From positions 372,001-436,000 of the forward strand of contig CBDCGS010000010.1 in assembly GCA_965216915.1 (NCBI GenBank): DNA of 64,000 bases, given 5' to 3'. Below the pieces are notes generated by a model that saw only the letters and a list, made by a program, of their open reading frames with translations, had not been told where the DNA came from and ran no database searches. Position numbers and translations under genes: made by a program. Below, in pieces: positions 26,002-34,068 of the stretch. Source of the stretch: CBDCGS01 sp965216915. GTDB lineage: Bacteria; Pseudomonadota; Alphaproteobacteria; UBA828. Position 1 is the stretch's first letter; each line of letters opens with the position of its first letter.

Positions 26002-26047
26002 GTGAGTGAGGGTAGGCGGGTCAGGCTTCGCCCACGATCACAAAGCG

Positions 26048-26908
26048 CTACCGCACGATCTTGTATTTCACGATGCGGTCGTTGCCGGAATCGCTGAACC
26101 ACACCGTGTCGCCCTGCACCTCGACGCCCTCGGGCGTCGTGAAAAGGCCCGGTCCCTCGTCGCCGTCGCCAGAGCCCACCACGAGCAGAAGCGTGCCGTC
26201 GGCTGCGATCACCTTTATTTGGTGGTTGTTCTTGTCGGCTGTGATGAGCGTGCCGTCGGGCATCACGTCTTGGTAGCGCACGCCGTTGAAATTGTAAGGC
26301 GGGCCAGAGAGCTCGCGTTTGATCTTGAGATCGGGCGTCAAGAGCAGCATGCGGTCGTTGCCGGCGTCGGCGAGCCAGATGTCGCCGTCGGGCGTCAGCT
26401 CGACATCGTGCGGCGAGGAAAGCCCGTCGAGCGTCGCCACGACCCGGCCGTTCTCATAGGCCACGAGATTGTCGGACCAGGCGGCGCCGACATAGATGCG
26501 TCCGTTGGGATGGGCGAGCACGCCCTCGGGCCCGCGGATCGCCTCGGTCAGCTCGCCGACGAGCGTCGCCTCGGTGCCCGCCATCTCGTAGATGGTGACC
26601 CGGTTGTTGTGCGTGTCGGCGACGTAGACGAGGCCCGCGGCGTCGAAGTCGACATCGTGGGTGCCGCCTTGGTGATCGGAGCCGAAGCTCGCGACCAGCG
26701 CGAGGCTCTCGGGATCGAGGATGGCGACGCGGTCGTTCCCGACATCCGAGACGAAGAGGAGGCGCCCATCGGGCGAGAGCTTGATGTCGTGCGGGTTCTC
26801 GAGATCGACCTCGCTCGCGCCGAGATAGTGCAGCTCGAACGCGGCAGCGGGCGCCGCGGCGGCGAGGACGCTCGCGAGGAGGGCGATGGTGGCGGCGGCG
26901 CGTTTCAT
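26048..26908 (-). CDS. exported NHL-repeat beta-propeller protein
   Basis: A 286-residue secreted protein with a signal peptide (MKRAAATIALLASVLAAAAP followed by AAA) and five or six NHL-type blades. Repeats are clear, e.g. NPHDIKLSPDGRLLFVSDVG, THDVDFDAAGLVYVADTHNN, PHDVELTPDGDIWLADAGND and TPEGVEVQGDTVWFSDSGND. NHL propellers mediate binding or, in some secreted forms, lyase activity. No enzymatic signature is evident. The start at 26908 is fixed by the signal peptide. Confidence 0.85.
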   Translation of the reverse strand: MKRAAATIALLASVLAAAAPAAAFELHYLGASEVDLENPHDIKLSPDGRLLFVSDVGNDRVAILDPESLALVASFGSDHQGGTHDVDFDAAGLVYVADTHNNRVTIYEMAGTEATLVGELTEAIRGPEGVLAHPNGRIYVGAAWSDNLVAYENGRVVATLDGLSSPHDVELTPDGDIWLADAGNDRMLLLTPDLKIKRELSGPPYNFNGVRYQDVMPDGTLITADKNNHQIKVIAADGTLLLVVGSGDGDEGPGLFTTPEGVEVQGDTVWFSDSGNDRIVKYKIVR

Positions 26909-27022
26909 GATGCTCTCACTCCCGATCGAGACGCGCGGCTGGGCCAGGCCGCGCTGCACGGCGTCAAGGGTGCGCTCCTAGCACCATAGGGCCCGCGTGC
27001 CCGCCGGCAAGCCGCGGTCAGG

Positions 27023-27775
27023 TTAGGGCATGTAGGCGCCGCCGTTGACGTTGAGCGTGGTGCCGACGCAAAACCCGCCGTCGTCGGAGGCGAGGAAGAG
27101 GGCGGCGGCCGCGATCTCCTCCGGCCGGCCGAGGCGGCCGATCGGCATCAGGTCTTTCGTCAGGTGCTCGATGATCGCGGGCTCGACGCCGGCGAGCATC
27201 GCCGTGTCGGTCGGGCCCGGTGCGAGGGTGTTGACGAGCACGCCGTCGGGTGCTGCCTCGTGGGCGAGGCATTTCGTGAAGGCGGTGACGGCCGCCTTGG
27301 TCGCGGCGTAGTGGGCGAGCCCGGCATTGCCGCGATATGCGACCTCGGAGGCGACGGTGATGATACGGCCCGAGCGCTTGCGCCGCATCGCCGGCAACAC
27401 CATGCGCGTGCAGAGAAAGGTGCCGCGCAGATTGACGCGCACCATCTCGTCGAACGCATCGACCGACATCGCCTCGACCATCGCGCCGCTGCCCGCGATC
27501 GCCGCGAAATGGGCGAGAATGTCGATCTCGCCGAGCGCCTCGGTCGCCTTGCGAAAGGCGCCGTCGACCGAGGAGTCGTCGCCGACGTCGATCGCGACGC
27601 CCGTCGCGCGGTGTCCCGCCTCGGCGAGCGCGGCGGCGTGCGTGCCGGCCGCCGCACCGTCGAGATCCATCACCGCGACCGCCGCGCCTTCCTCCGCGAA
27701 ACGCCGCGCCACCACGCTGCCGATGCCGCCTGCACCGCCCGTCACCGCGGCGACCTTGCCCTCGAGCTTGCCCAT
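27023..27775 (-). CDS. short-chain dehydrogenase/reductase
   Basis: A 250-residue classical SDR using NAD(P). The cofactor motif is TGGAGGIGSVVARR, Asp in VMDLDG suggests NAD preference, and the catalytic Ser and Tyr/Lys are in TVASEVAYRGNAGLAHYAATKAA read as two segments. The C-terminal GGFCVGTTLNVNGGAYMP is typical of the family. It is divergent from the aldolase-transporter block across about 100 bases and could act in the same catabolic route. The substrate is unknown. Confidence 0.88.
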   Translation of the reverse strand: MGKLEGKVAAVTGGAGGIGSVVARRFAEEGAAVAVMDLDGAAAGTHAAALAEAGHRATGVAIDVGDDSSVDGAFRKATEALGEIDILAHFAAIAGSGAMVEAMSVDAFDEMVRVNLRGTFLCTRMVLPAMRRKRSGRIITVASEVAYRGNAGLAHYAATKAAVTAFTKCLAHEAAPDGVLVNTLAPGPTDTAMLAGVEPAIIEHLTKDLMPIGRLGRPEEIAAAALFLASDDGGFCVGTTLNVNGGAYMP

Positions 27776-27879
27776 CACCGATCTCCCGTCTGGTTTCGCG
27801 ACCGACTGTTCGCCGCCGCCCGGGTGGTGTAAACCCAAACCAAGGAGAAGACCAACAAGGCGACGAGAAGGGGAGAGCG

Positions 27880-28674
27880 GTGGCGTTCGGCACCCTGCGG
27901 GAGATGTGCGAGACGCGCCGGCCGAAATTCGGCACGTTCGTCTGCGAGTTCGTCTCGCCCGGCTTCGGCCACATTCTTAAGGCCGGCGGCTGCGACTACG
28001 CCTTCCTCGACATGGAGCATTCGGGCTTCGGCTTCGACACGCTGAAGGCGGCGCTCCGCTACCTCGAGGCGGCCGAGCTGCCCGCCTTCGTGCGCGTGCC
28101 CTCGCGCAACGCCCATCATATCGCGCGCGCCCTCGACATGGGCGCGGAGGGCGTGATGCTGCCGATGGTCGGCACCGCCGCGGAGGCCGCGCGCATCGTG
28201 CGCTGCGTGAAGTACCCGCCGCATGGCGAGCGCGGCGTCGCGCTGCAGGTCGCGCACGACCGCTATCGGCCGGGCCCGGTGAAGAAGGCGCTCAGCGAGG
28301 CCAACCGGCGCACCTGCGTCCTCGCGCTGATCGAAACCGCGGAGGGCGTCGCCAACGCCGAGGCGATCGCCGCGGTCGGCGGCATCGATTGCCTCTGGAT
28401 CGGCCATTTCGACCTGACCCAGTCTCTCGGCATCCCGGGCCGGTTCGATCACCCCGACTACGTCGCGGCGGTGGCCGCGGTCGGGCGCGCCTGCAAGAAA
28501 CACAAGAAATCCTTCGGCCGCCTCGTGCCCGATGTCGAGACCGGCGTCGCGCTATACCACCAGGGCTTCGATTTCATCTGCCTCTCGGGCGACGTCTGGC
28601 TGATGCAGGGCGCGCTCGCGGCGGGCATTCAGGGGCTCGACGAGGCGTGTCGCCCGGTGCGGCGGCGCGGGTGA
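27880..28674 (+). CDS. HpcH/HpaI-type class II aldolase, copy 1
   Basis: A 264-residue member of the HpcH/HpaI aldolase/citrate lyase family, which cleaves 2-keto-3-deoxy or similar hydroxy-acids with a divalent metal. Motifs: DYAFLDMEHSGFGFDTL, the family segment DMGAEGVMLPMVGTAAEA, metal-binding Glu in ALIETAEGVANAEAI, and LWIGHFDLTQSLGIPG with the metal Asp. A GTG start at 27880 gives the full N terminus after GGGGAGAG. It overlaps copy 2 by one base. Confidence 0.87.
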   Translation: MAFGTLREMCETRRPKFGTFVCEFVSPGFGHILKAGGCDYAFLDMEHSGFGFDTLKAALRYLEAAELPAFVRVPSRNAHHIARALDMGAEGVMLPMVGTAAEAARIVRCVKYPPHGERGVALQVAHDRYRPGPVKKALSEANRRTCVLALIETAEGVANAEAIAAVGGIDCLWIGHFDLTQSLGIPGRFDHPDYVAAVAAVGRACKKHKKSFGRLVPDVETGVALYHQGFDFICLSGDVWLMQGALAAGIQGLDEACRPVRRRG

Positions 28675-29477
28675 TGGCATCGCTCCGCTCGATGATGGGC
28701 ACGCCGCGGCCGAAGTTCGGCTGCTACGTGATCGAGTTCGACTCCCCCGGCATCGGGCAGATCCTCGCCGCCGCGGGCTGCCACTACGCGATCATCGACA
28801 CCGAGCATTCGGGCTTCACCCACGAGCAGCTCAAGCGCCTGGTCAAGAGCTTCCAGGCCGCCGACCTGCCCGCGATCGTCAACACCACGACGAGCGATTA
28901 CGACATGATCGCGCGCGCCCTCGATGTCGGCGCCGACGCGATCCAGCCCTCGCAGGTCGACAGCGTCGAGGAGGCGCGCGCCATCCTCGACCATATGCGC
29001 TATCCGCCGAAGGGCCATCGCGGCGTCGCGCTCGGCATCGCGCATGACCGCTACCGGCCCGGCACGCCGGCGGCCAAGCTGCGCGCGGCCAACCGCGACG
29101 TGGTGTTCTTCCCCAAGATCGAGACGCCCGCCGGCGTGGAGGCGATCGAGGGCATCGCCGCGCTCGACGGTGTCGCGGGCATCTGGATCGGGCATTTCGA
29201 TTTGTCCGTGCGAATGGACATCGCCGCGCAGTTCGACCATCCGGCCTTCACGGCCGCGCTCGCGCGGGTCGCTTCGGCCTGCCGCAGGAACGGGCTGTCG
29301 CTCGGGCGCATCGTCGACGATGCCGCGACCGGCGGCGCGCTCTACAAAACGGGCTTCGACTTTCTCTGCTTTTCGGGCGACAGTTGGCTGCTGCGCCGTG
29401 CGCTGTCAGACGGTATCGGCGCGCTTCGAAAAGCCTGCCGCGGGCCACGCAAGGCCGGGGTGAAGGCGGTGCGGTGA
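28674..29477 (+). CDS. HpcH/HpaI-type class II aldolase, copy 2
   Basis: A 267-residue paralogue of the preceding gene, starting within its stop codon. It shares the order of motifs: HYAIIDTEHSGFTHEQL, DVGADAIQPSQVDSVEEA, FPKIETPAGVEAIEGI and IWIGHFDLSVRMDIAAQ. Differences around the substrate loop (QPSQVDS against LPMVGTA) suggest the two have diverged in specificity. Together they look like a tandem duplication kept in an operon with an ABC importer. Confidence 0.87.
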   Translation: MASLRSMMGTPRPKFGCYVIEFDSPGIGQILAAAGCHYAIIDTEHSGFTHEQLKRLVKSFQAADLPAIVNTTTSDYDMIARALDVGADAIQPSQVDSVEEARAILDHMRYPPKGHRGVALGIAHDRYRPGTPAAKLRAANRDVVFFPKIETPAGVEAIEGIAALDGVAGIWIGHFDLSVRMDIAAQFDHPAFTAALARVASACRRNGLSLGRIVDDAATGGALYKTGFDFLCFSGDSWLLRRALSDGIGALRKACRGPRKAGVKAVR

Positions 29478-29537
29478 GTGGAATTTGACGGCAAGCGGGT
29501 CCGGAGGACCCGCGCGCAACGGTAAGGGAGAGCAACA

Positions 29538-30992
29538 ATGCGAATGACGAGACTGATGCGGACCGGCGCGGCCGGGCTTGCGGGCGCGACCCTGCTCGCG
29601 CTCGGCTCGGGCGCGGCCTGGGCCGAAAGCGCGGCGGAGATCGCCGTGCGCGAGGCGCAGCAATATTCCGGCACCACGATCAACGTGCAGTGGGAAGCCG
29701 GCCTGCAGGCGCTCGATCCGAAAAACTTCTCCGGCCCGCTCTGGGAGGAGCTCACGGGCATCAAGGTCAACGTGATCGAGGTGCCGGTGAACGAGGCCTT
29801 CACCAAGATCATGCAGGAGCATCGCGGCGGCACCGGCGCCTATGACGTGGTCAACGCCATGCCGGCCTGGATGGGCGACCTGGCGCGCGCCGGCGCTCTC
29901 GAGCCCCTCGAGGGCTACATCGACAAGTACGGCTATCGCGGCGAGATCGACGACATCGGCGACGTCTTCCGCGAGAACTGGATGAAGGTCGGCGAAACCA
30001 TCTACGGCCTGCCGGACGATGGCGACGTGCTGATCCTCTACTACCGCAAGGACATCTTCGAGGATCCCGAGAACATGGCCGCGTTCAAGGAGGCGCATGG
30101 CTACGACCTCGCGCCGCCGAAGACGTGGGATCAGTTCTACGACATCTCGAAGTTCCTGACCGACAAGTACGCGCCTGAGATGTATGGCGCTGGCTTCATG
30201 CGGGTGCGGGGTCTGCTCCACTTCTTCTATCAGGAGCGGGCGCGGATCGAGGGCTGCAAGTTCTTCGACGCCGAGACCATGCAGGCGACGATCAACGGCG
30301 CGGGCTGCGTCAAGGCGCTCGCCGGCATCATCAAGGACAACGGCACGATGCCGCCCGGTATCGAGCAGTGGGGAGCGATCGAGTCCCTCGCCGCGTTCAA
30401 CGCGGGCCAGATCGCCATGACCCAGTGGTGGCCGCCCGTCGGCCGCTGGTCGGCCGGCTACGGCACCGACACAGAGGCGCTCTCCTGGGTGCCGCCCTCG
30501 GTGGTTGGCGGCAAGGTCGGCTACGCGTTGCCGCCCGGCGGCGCGCCGCAGCTGGCAGCGGGCTACTCGCTCGCGGTCACCTCGGCGAGCAAGAACAAGG
30601 AGGCTGCATATCTGTTCATCCAGTGGGCGAACAGCATCGAGATCAGCCTGCAGCGGGTGCAGCTGCCCTATGCGCTGCGCGATCCGTTCCGCAAGTCGCA
30701 CTTCTCGGCCAAGTCCTACCAAGAGCTGTGGCCGGATGCGAAGCACTATCTCGCGGCGCTGCAGGATGCCGCGAGCACAGGCATCCTCGACCTCTCGATC
30801 ATCAACACCTTCGCCTACGAGGACGCGCTTGCGCGCGGCCTGCAGTCGGCGCTCTCCGGTGAGGAGCCGCAAGCCGCCCTCGACGCCGTCGCCGAGGAGT
30901 GGAACGACATCACCGAGAAGGTCGGGCTGGAGGAGCAGAAGGCCGCCTACCAAGAGTGGGCCGCCAAGCCCAACGCCTATCCCAACAACTAA
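29538..30992 (+). CDS. ABC transporter substrate-binding protein, sugar type (family 1)
   Basis: A 484-residue periplasmic solute-binding protein with a signal peptide (RTGAAGLAGATLLALGSGAA then WAES). The mature part matches carbohydrate-type family 1 binding proteins, e.g. LWEELTGIKVNVIEVPVNE, GAYDVVNAMPAWMGDLARAG and YALPPGGAPQLAAGYSLAV. It is preceded by GGGAGAG. A strong terminator follows before the permease genes, as expected for an abundantly made binding protein. The solute is probably a sugar, polyol or sugar acid degraded by the aldolases upstream; this is inferred from context. Confidence 0.9.
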   Translation: MRMTRLMRTGAAGLAGATLLALGSGAAWAESAAEIAVREAQQYSGTTINVQWEAGLQALDPKNFSGPLWEELTGIKVNVIEVPVNEAFTKIMQEHRGGTGAYDVVNAMPAWMGDLARAGALEPLEGYIDKYGYRGEIDDIGDVFRENWMKVGETIYGLPDDGDVLILYYRKDIFEDPENMAAFKEAHGYDLAPPKTWDQFYDISKFLTDKYAPEMYGAGFMRVRGLLHFFYQERARIEGCKFFDAETMQATINGAGCVKALAGIIKDNGTMPPGIEQWGAIESLAAFNAGQIAMTQWWPPVGRWSAGYGTDTEALSWVPPSVVGGKVGYALPPGGAPQLAAGYSLAVTSASKNKEAAYLFIQWANSIEISLQRVQLPYALRDPFRKSHFSAKSYQELWPDAKHYLAALQDAASTGILDLSIINTFAYEDALARGLQSALSGEEPQAALDAVAEEWNDITEKVGLEEQKAAYQEWAAKPNAYPNN

Positions 30993-31001
30993 GGCCAACC
31001 A

Positions 31002-31039
31002 GAGGGGGCGTGCATGTTCACGCCCCCTCCTTCTTTTTT
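31002..31039 (+). terminator. rho-independent terminator/attenuator within the transporter operon
   Basis: GAGGGGGCGTG pairs perfectly with CACGCCCCCTC around a 6-base loop, followed by a T-rich tail (CTTCTTTTTT). It lies ten bases after the binding-protein stop and about 135 bases before the first permease. It should give more binding-protein than permease mRNA. Confidence 0.9.
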
Positions 31040-31173
31040 AGGGATGGGGTCGTGACAGTTGGAGGGGAACCCGTGCCCGATGTGCGTTGGTCTGTAAGCG
31101 CCGGCGCCTCGGTGACTGAGCGTCGTGCGTGCATCACCCTTTCGCCCGCTATGCGCCGCGGCGTGAGCCCCGC

Positions 31174-32085
31174 ATGACCACCGCCAACGCCTTCACGGCG
31201 CGCACCCACCGCGCCAACGTCTTCGCCGATAAGCATTTCAAGTGGCTCGTCCTCGCGCCCTCGATCATCGTGCTGCTGCTGATCGGCCTCTATCCGCTGA
31301 TCCACACGGGCATCGTCAGCTTCCAGCAGATCACGATGATGGCCGAGGACACCTCCTGGGCCGGCTTCGACAATTACGGCGATCTCTTCACCGACACCCG
31401 GTTCTGGGAATCGATGGGGCACACCTTCCTGATCCTGGCGATCGCGCTTCCCATCGAGCTGATCCTCGGCCTGCTCATGGCACAGCTCTTCCTGGAGAAG
31501 ATGCCGCTGAAGCAGGTCTTCGTGGCGCTCCTGATCATCCCGACCGTGATCTCGCCGATCGTCGCCGGTGCGACCTGGCGGCTGATGTTCGACAACCAAT
31601 ACGGCCCCATCAACCAGATCATCAGCTGGTTCGCCGGTGAGCCGACCGCGATCCTCTGGCTCATCAAGCCCGAATGGGTCTATCCGGCGATCCTCATCTG
31701 CGAGGTCTGGCAGTGGACGCCGTTCATGTTCCTGATCCTGCTCGCCGCGCTCTCCAACGTCGACCGCAGCCTCATCGAGGCCGCCGAGATCGACGGCGCA
31801 TCGTTCTGGAAGATCTTCTTCAAGATCACGCTGCCGGTGATCAAGCCGGTCTTGATCATCGCGATCCTGATCCGCGCGCTCGACCTCTTCCGCATCTTCG
31901 ACATCATCTGGACCATGACCAAGGGTGGCCCCGGCAGCATCACCGAGACGGTCTCGATCTACGCCTACATCAAGGGCTTTCGCGAGTTCGAGACGAGCTA
32001 CACCGGTGCGCTCGCCTTCCTGGTGATCATCATCCTGTCGATCATCGTCATCTTCGCCCTCAGGCGCGTGGAGATCGCCCGATGA
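31174..32085 (+). CDS. ABC transporter permease, sugar type, subunit 1 (MalF/UgpA-like)
   Basis: A 303-residue six-helix permease of the binding-protein-dependent carbohydrate importers. The first helix is WLVLAPSIIVLLLIGLYPLI. The cytoplasmic EAA loop that contacts the ATPase is IEAAEIDGASFWKIFFKITL. The ATG at 31174 is chosen over 31129 because the extension is basic and unconserved. It overlaps the second permease by four bases. Confidence 0.9.
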   Translation: MTTANAFTARTHRANVFADKHFKWLVLAPSIIVLLLIGLYPLIHTGIVSFQQITMMAEDTSWAGFDNYGDLFTDTRFWESMGHTFLILAIALPIELILGLLMAQLFLEKMPLKQVFVALLIIPTVISPIVAGATWRLMFDNQYGPINQIISWFAGEPTAILWLIKPEWVYPAILICEVWQWTPFMFLILLAALSNVDRSLIEAAEIDGASFWKIFFKITLPVIKPVLIIAILIRALDLFRIFDIIWTMTKGGPGSITETVSIYAYIKGFREFETSYTGALAFLVIIILSIIVIFALRRVEIAR

Positions 32086-32939
32086 CCGACGCTGCGATCC
32101 CCTACAAGCGGCGCTGGTTCACGCGCGAGCGGCGGCGCATGGCGATGCGCTTCGGGATCGCGCTGATCGTGCTCTTCATCTTCCTGTTCCCGGTCTATTG
32201 GCTCTTCATCACCTCGATCAAATCGGCCGGCGACATCTTCTCGCGCCCGCCCGTCTGGTATCCCACCGAGCCGCAGCTCGAGACCTTCGGCGTGCTCTTC
32301 AAGGATGGCGACGTCTGGGCGATCTACAACAGCCTGATCATCGCGACCGTCTCGACGATCGTCGCGATGGTGCTCGGCACGGCCGCCGCCTACAGCATCG
32401 CGCGCTTCAAGACGGGCGGGCAGAACCTCGCGATCTGGATCATCTCGCAGCGCATGATCCCGCCCATCGTGATCGTCTTCCCGATCTTCCTGCTCTTCGT
32501 CTGGTTCGGCTGGATCGACAGCTATGTCGGGCTGATCTTGCTCTACATCGCCTTCAACCTGCCCTACGTGATCTGGATGATGCGCGGCTACATCGAGGAC
32601 ATTCCGGTCGAGGTGGAGGAAAGCGCGCTCACCGACGGCTGCTCGCGCTGGCAGGCGCTGCGCAAGATCGTCTTCCCGATGGCGCGCACCGGCATCTTCG
32701 CGACCGCCGTCTTCACCTTCATCTTCGCGTGGAACGAGTTCGTCTTCGCGCTGATCCTCACGCGCACCGAGGTGCTGACCTTCCCGGTGCAGGTGACGCA
32801 CTATTTCGGCGGCCAATCGACCTTCTGGTCGAAGATCGCGGCGATGTCGGTGCTCGGCACGCTGCCGGTCTTCTTCGCGGTCGCGACGTTGCAGCGCTTC
32901 CTGGTGCGCGGCATCACCATGGGCGCGGTCAAGGGCTAG
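32082..32939 (+). CDS. ABC transporter permease, sugar type, subunit 2 (MalG/UgpE-like)
   Basis: A 285-residue six-helix permease partner. The EAA-type loop reads EESALTDGCSRWQALRKIVF and the last helices end in GITMGAVKG, typical of the MalG group. The start overlaps the stop of the first permease (ATGA), so the heterodimer subunits are translated together. It is followed after ten bases by the ATPase. Confidence 0.9.
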   Translation: MTDAAIPYKRRWFTRERRRMAMRFGIALIVLFIFLFPVYWLFITSIKSAGDIFSRPPVWYPTEPQLETFGVLFKDGDVWAIYNSLIIATVSTIVAMVLGTAAAYSIARFKTGGQNLAIWIISQRMIPPIVIVFPIFLLFVWFGWIDSYVGLILLYIAFNLPYVIWMMRGYIEDIPVEVEESALTDGCSRWQALRKIVFPMARTGIFATAVFTFIFAWNEFVFALILTRTEVLTFPVQVTHYFGGQSTFWSKIAAMSVLGTLPVFFAVATLQRFLVRGITMGAVKG

Positions 32940-32949
32940 GGGGAAACAC

Positions 32950-34044
32950 ATGGCGGGTGTGAGGCTGCGTGGGGTGCACAAGCATTACGGCAAGGTCCAT
33001 GCCGTGCGCGGTGTCGATCTCGACATTCCGGATCGCGCGTTCACGGTGCTCGTCGGCCCATCGGGCTGCGGCAAGTCGACGCTGCTGCGCATGATCGCCG
33101 GCCTCGAGGAGATCAACGAAGGCACCGTCGAGATCGGCGACGCCGTGGTCAACGACATCCGGCCCAAGGACCGCGATGTCGCGATGGTGTTCCAAAACTA
33201 CGCGCTCTACCCGCATATGACCGTGTTCGAGAACGTCGCGTTTGGCTTGCGCATGCGCAAGGCGCCCGATGACGAGGTGAAGCGCCGCGTCGCGCAGGCC
33301 GCCGAGATCCTCGGCATTAGCGAGCTACTCGACCGCCAGCCGCGCCAGCTCTCGGGCGGTCAGCGCCAGCGCGTCGCGATGGGCCGCGCGCTCGTGCGCG
33401 ATGCCAAGCTCTATCTCTTCGATGAGCCGCTCTCCAACCTCGACGCCCAGCTCCGCGACGAGATGCGCACCGAGATCAAGCGCCTCCATCAGGACATGCA
33501 GCGCACGATGATCTACGTGACGCACGACCAGGTGGAGGCGATGACGCTCGCCGACCGCATCGTGCTGCTGCGCGACGGCGTGATCGAGCAGGAGGGCCCG
33601 CCGCTTGTCCTCTACGAGCGCCCGGCGACCCGCTTCGTCGCCGGCTTCATCGGCTCGCCGGCGATGAATTTTGTGCCCGCGACGATCGTCACGGGCGAGG
33701 GCGCGGTCGGCTTTCGCGTCGCCGACGATGTCGTGCTCGCGATGCCGCGCGCGCGCGCCGAGGCCTATGCCGGCGAGAACGGGCGCCCGGTCACGCTCGG
33801 CATCCGGCCCGAGCACATGGCGCCGCTGGGGAGCGCGCCCGAGGGCTTTGCGCGGCTCGACGTCACGGTCGAGATCGTCGAGCCGATGGGCGCGAACACG
33901 CTGGTCAACTTCCACCTCGGCGGAACTTCGATGCTGGTGCGTCTCGACGGCACGACCGCGCAGCAGCCCGGCGACACGCTTGCGCTCGGCGTCGACATGG
34001 CGCGCGCCGTCGTGATCGACCCCAAGAGCGAGCACGTCATCTAG
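32950..34044 (+). CDS. ABC transporter ATP-binding protein (MalK/UgpC-like)
   Basis: A 364-residue ATPase that energises the importer. Walker A is GPSGCGKST, the Q-loop lies in MVFQNYALYPHMTVFENVAF, the signature is LSGGQRQRVAMGRALVRD, Walker B LYLFDEPLSNLD, and the switch His is in VTHDQVEAMTLADR. The C-terminal 120 residues form the OB-type regulatory domain of the carbohydrate group (TLGIRPEHMAPL). It completes a four-gene importer with the genes at 29538, 31174 and 32082. Confidence 0.93.
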   Translation: MAGVRLRGVHKHYGKVHAVRGVDLDIPDRAFTVLVGPSGCGKSTLLRMIAGLEEINEGTVEIGDAVVNDIRPKDRDVAMVFQNYALYPHMTVFENVAFGLRMRKAPDDEVKRRVAQAAEILGISELLDRQPRQLSGGQRQRVAMGRALVRDAKLYLFDEPLSNLDAQLRDEMRTEIKRLHQDMQRTMIYVTHDQVEAMTLADRIVLLRDGVIEQEGPPLVLYERPATRFVAGFIGSPAMNFVPATIVTGEGAVGFRVADDVVLAMPRARAEAYAGENGRPVTLGIRPEHMAPLGSAPEGFARLDVTVEIVEPMGANTLVNFHLGGTSMLVRLDGTTAQQPGDTLALGVDMARAVVIDPKSEHVI

Positions 34045-34068
34045 CGCCGCCGCGCCACCGCTCTCCCG

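Larger units (their letters stand above)
25482..26047. other. long intergenic region without a convincing protein gene
   Basis: 566 bases between map and the NHL-repeat gene, both on the minus strand. It holds a minus-strand terminator (25655-25685) far from the NHL stop and a REP-like palindrome (25971-26001). Open frames here run through the hairpins and give arginine/proline-rich products, which is typical of chance translation. A small RNA ending at the terminator is possible. Confidence 0.5.

Noticed and set aside
25538..26102. Minus-strand open frames of 140 and 99 codons in the map-NHL gap
   Set aside because: They translate through a terminator hairpin and a REP palindrome, giving sequences typical of translated repeats (e.g. 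TVIRGSSPRMTT).
29406..30998. 530-codon minus-strand open frame
   Set aside because: It mirrors the ABC binding-protein gene on the plus strand, which has a signal peptide and ribosome site.
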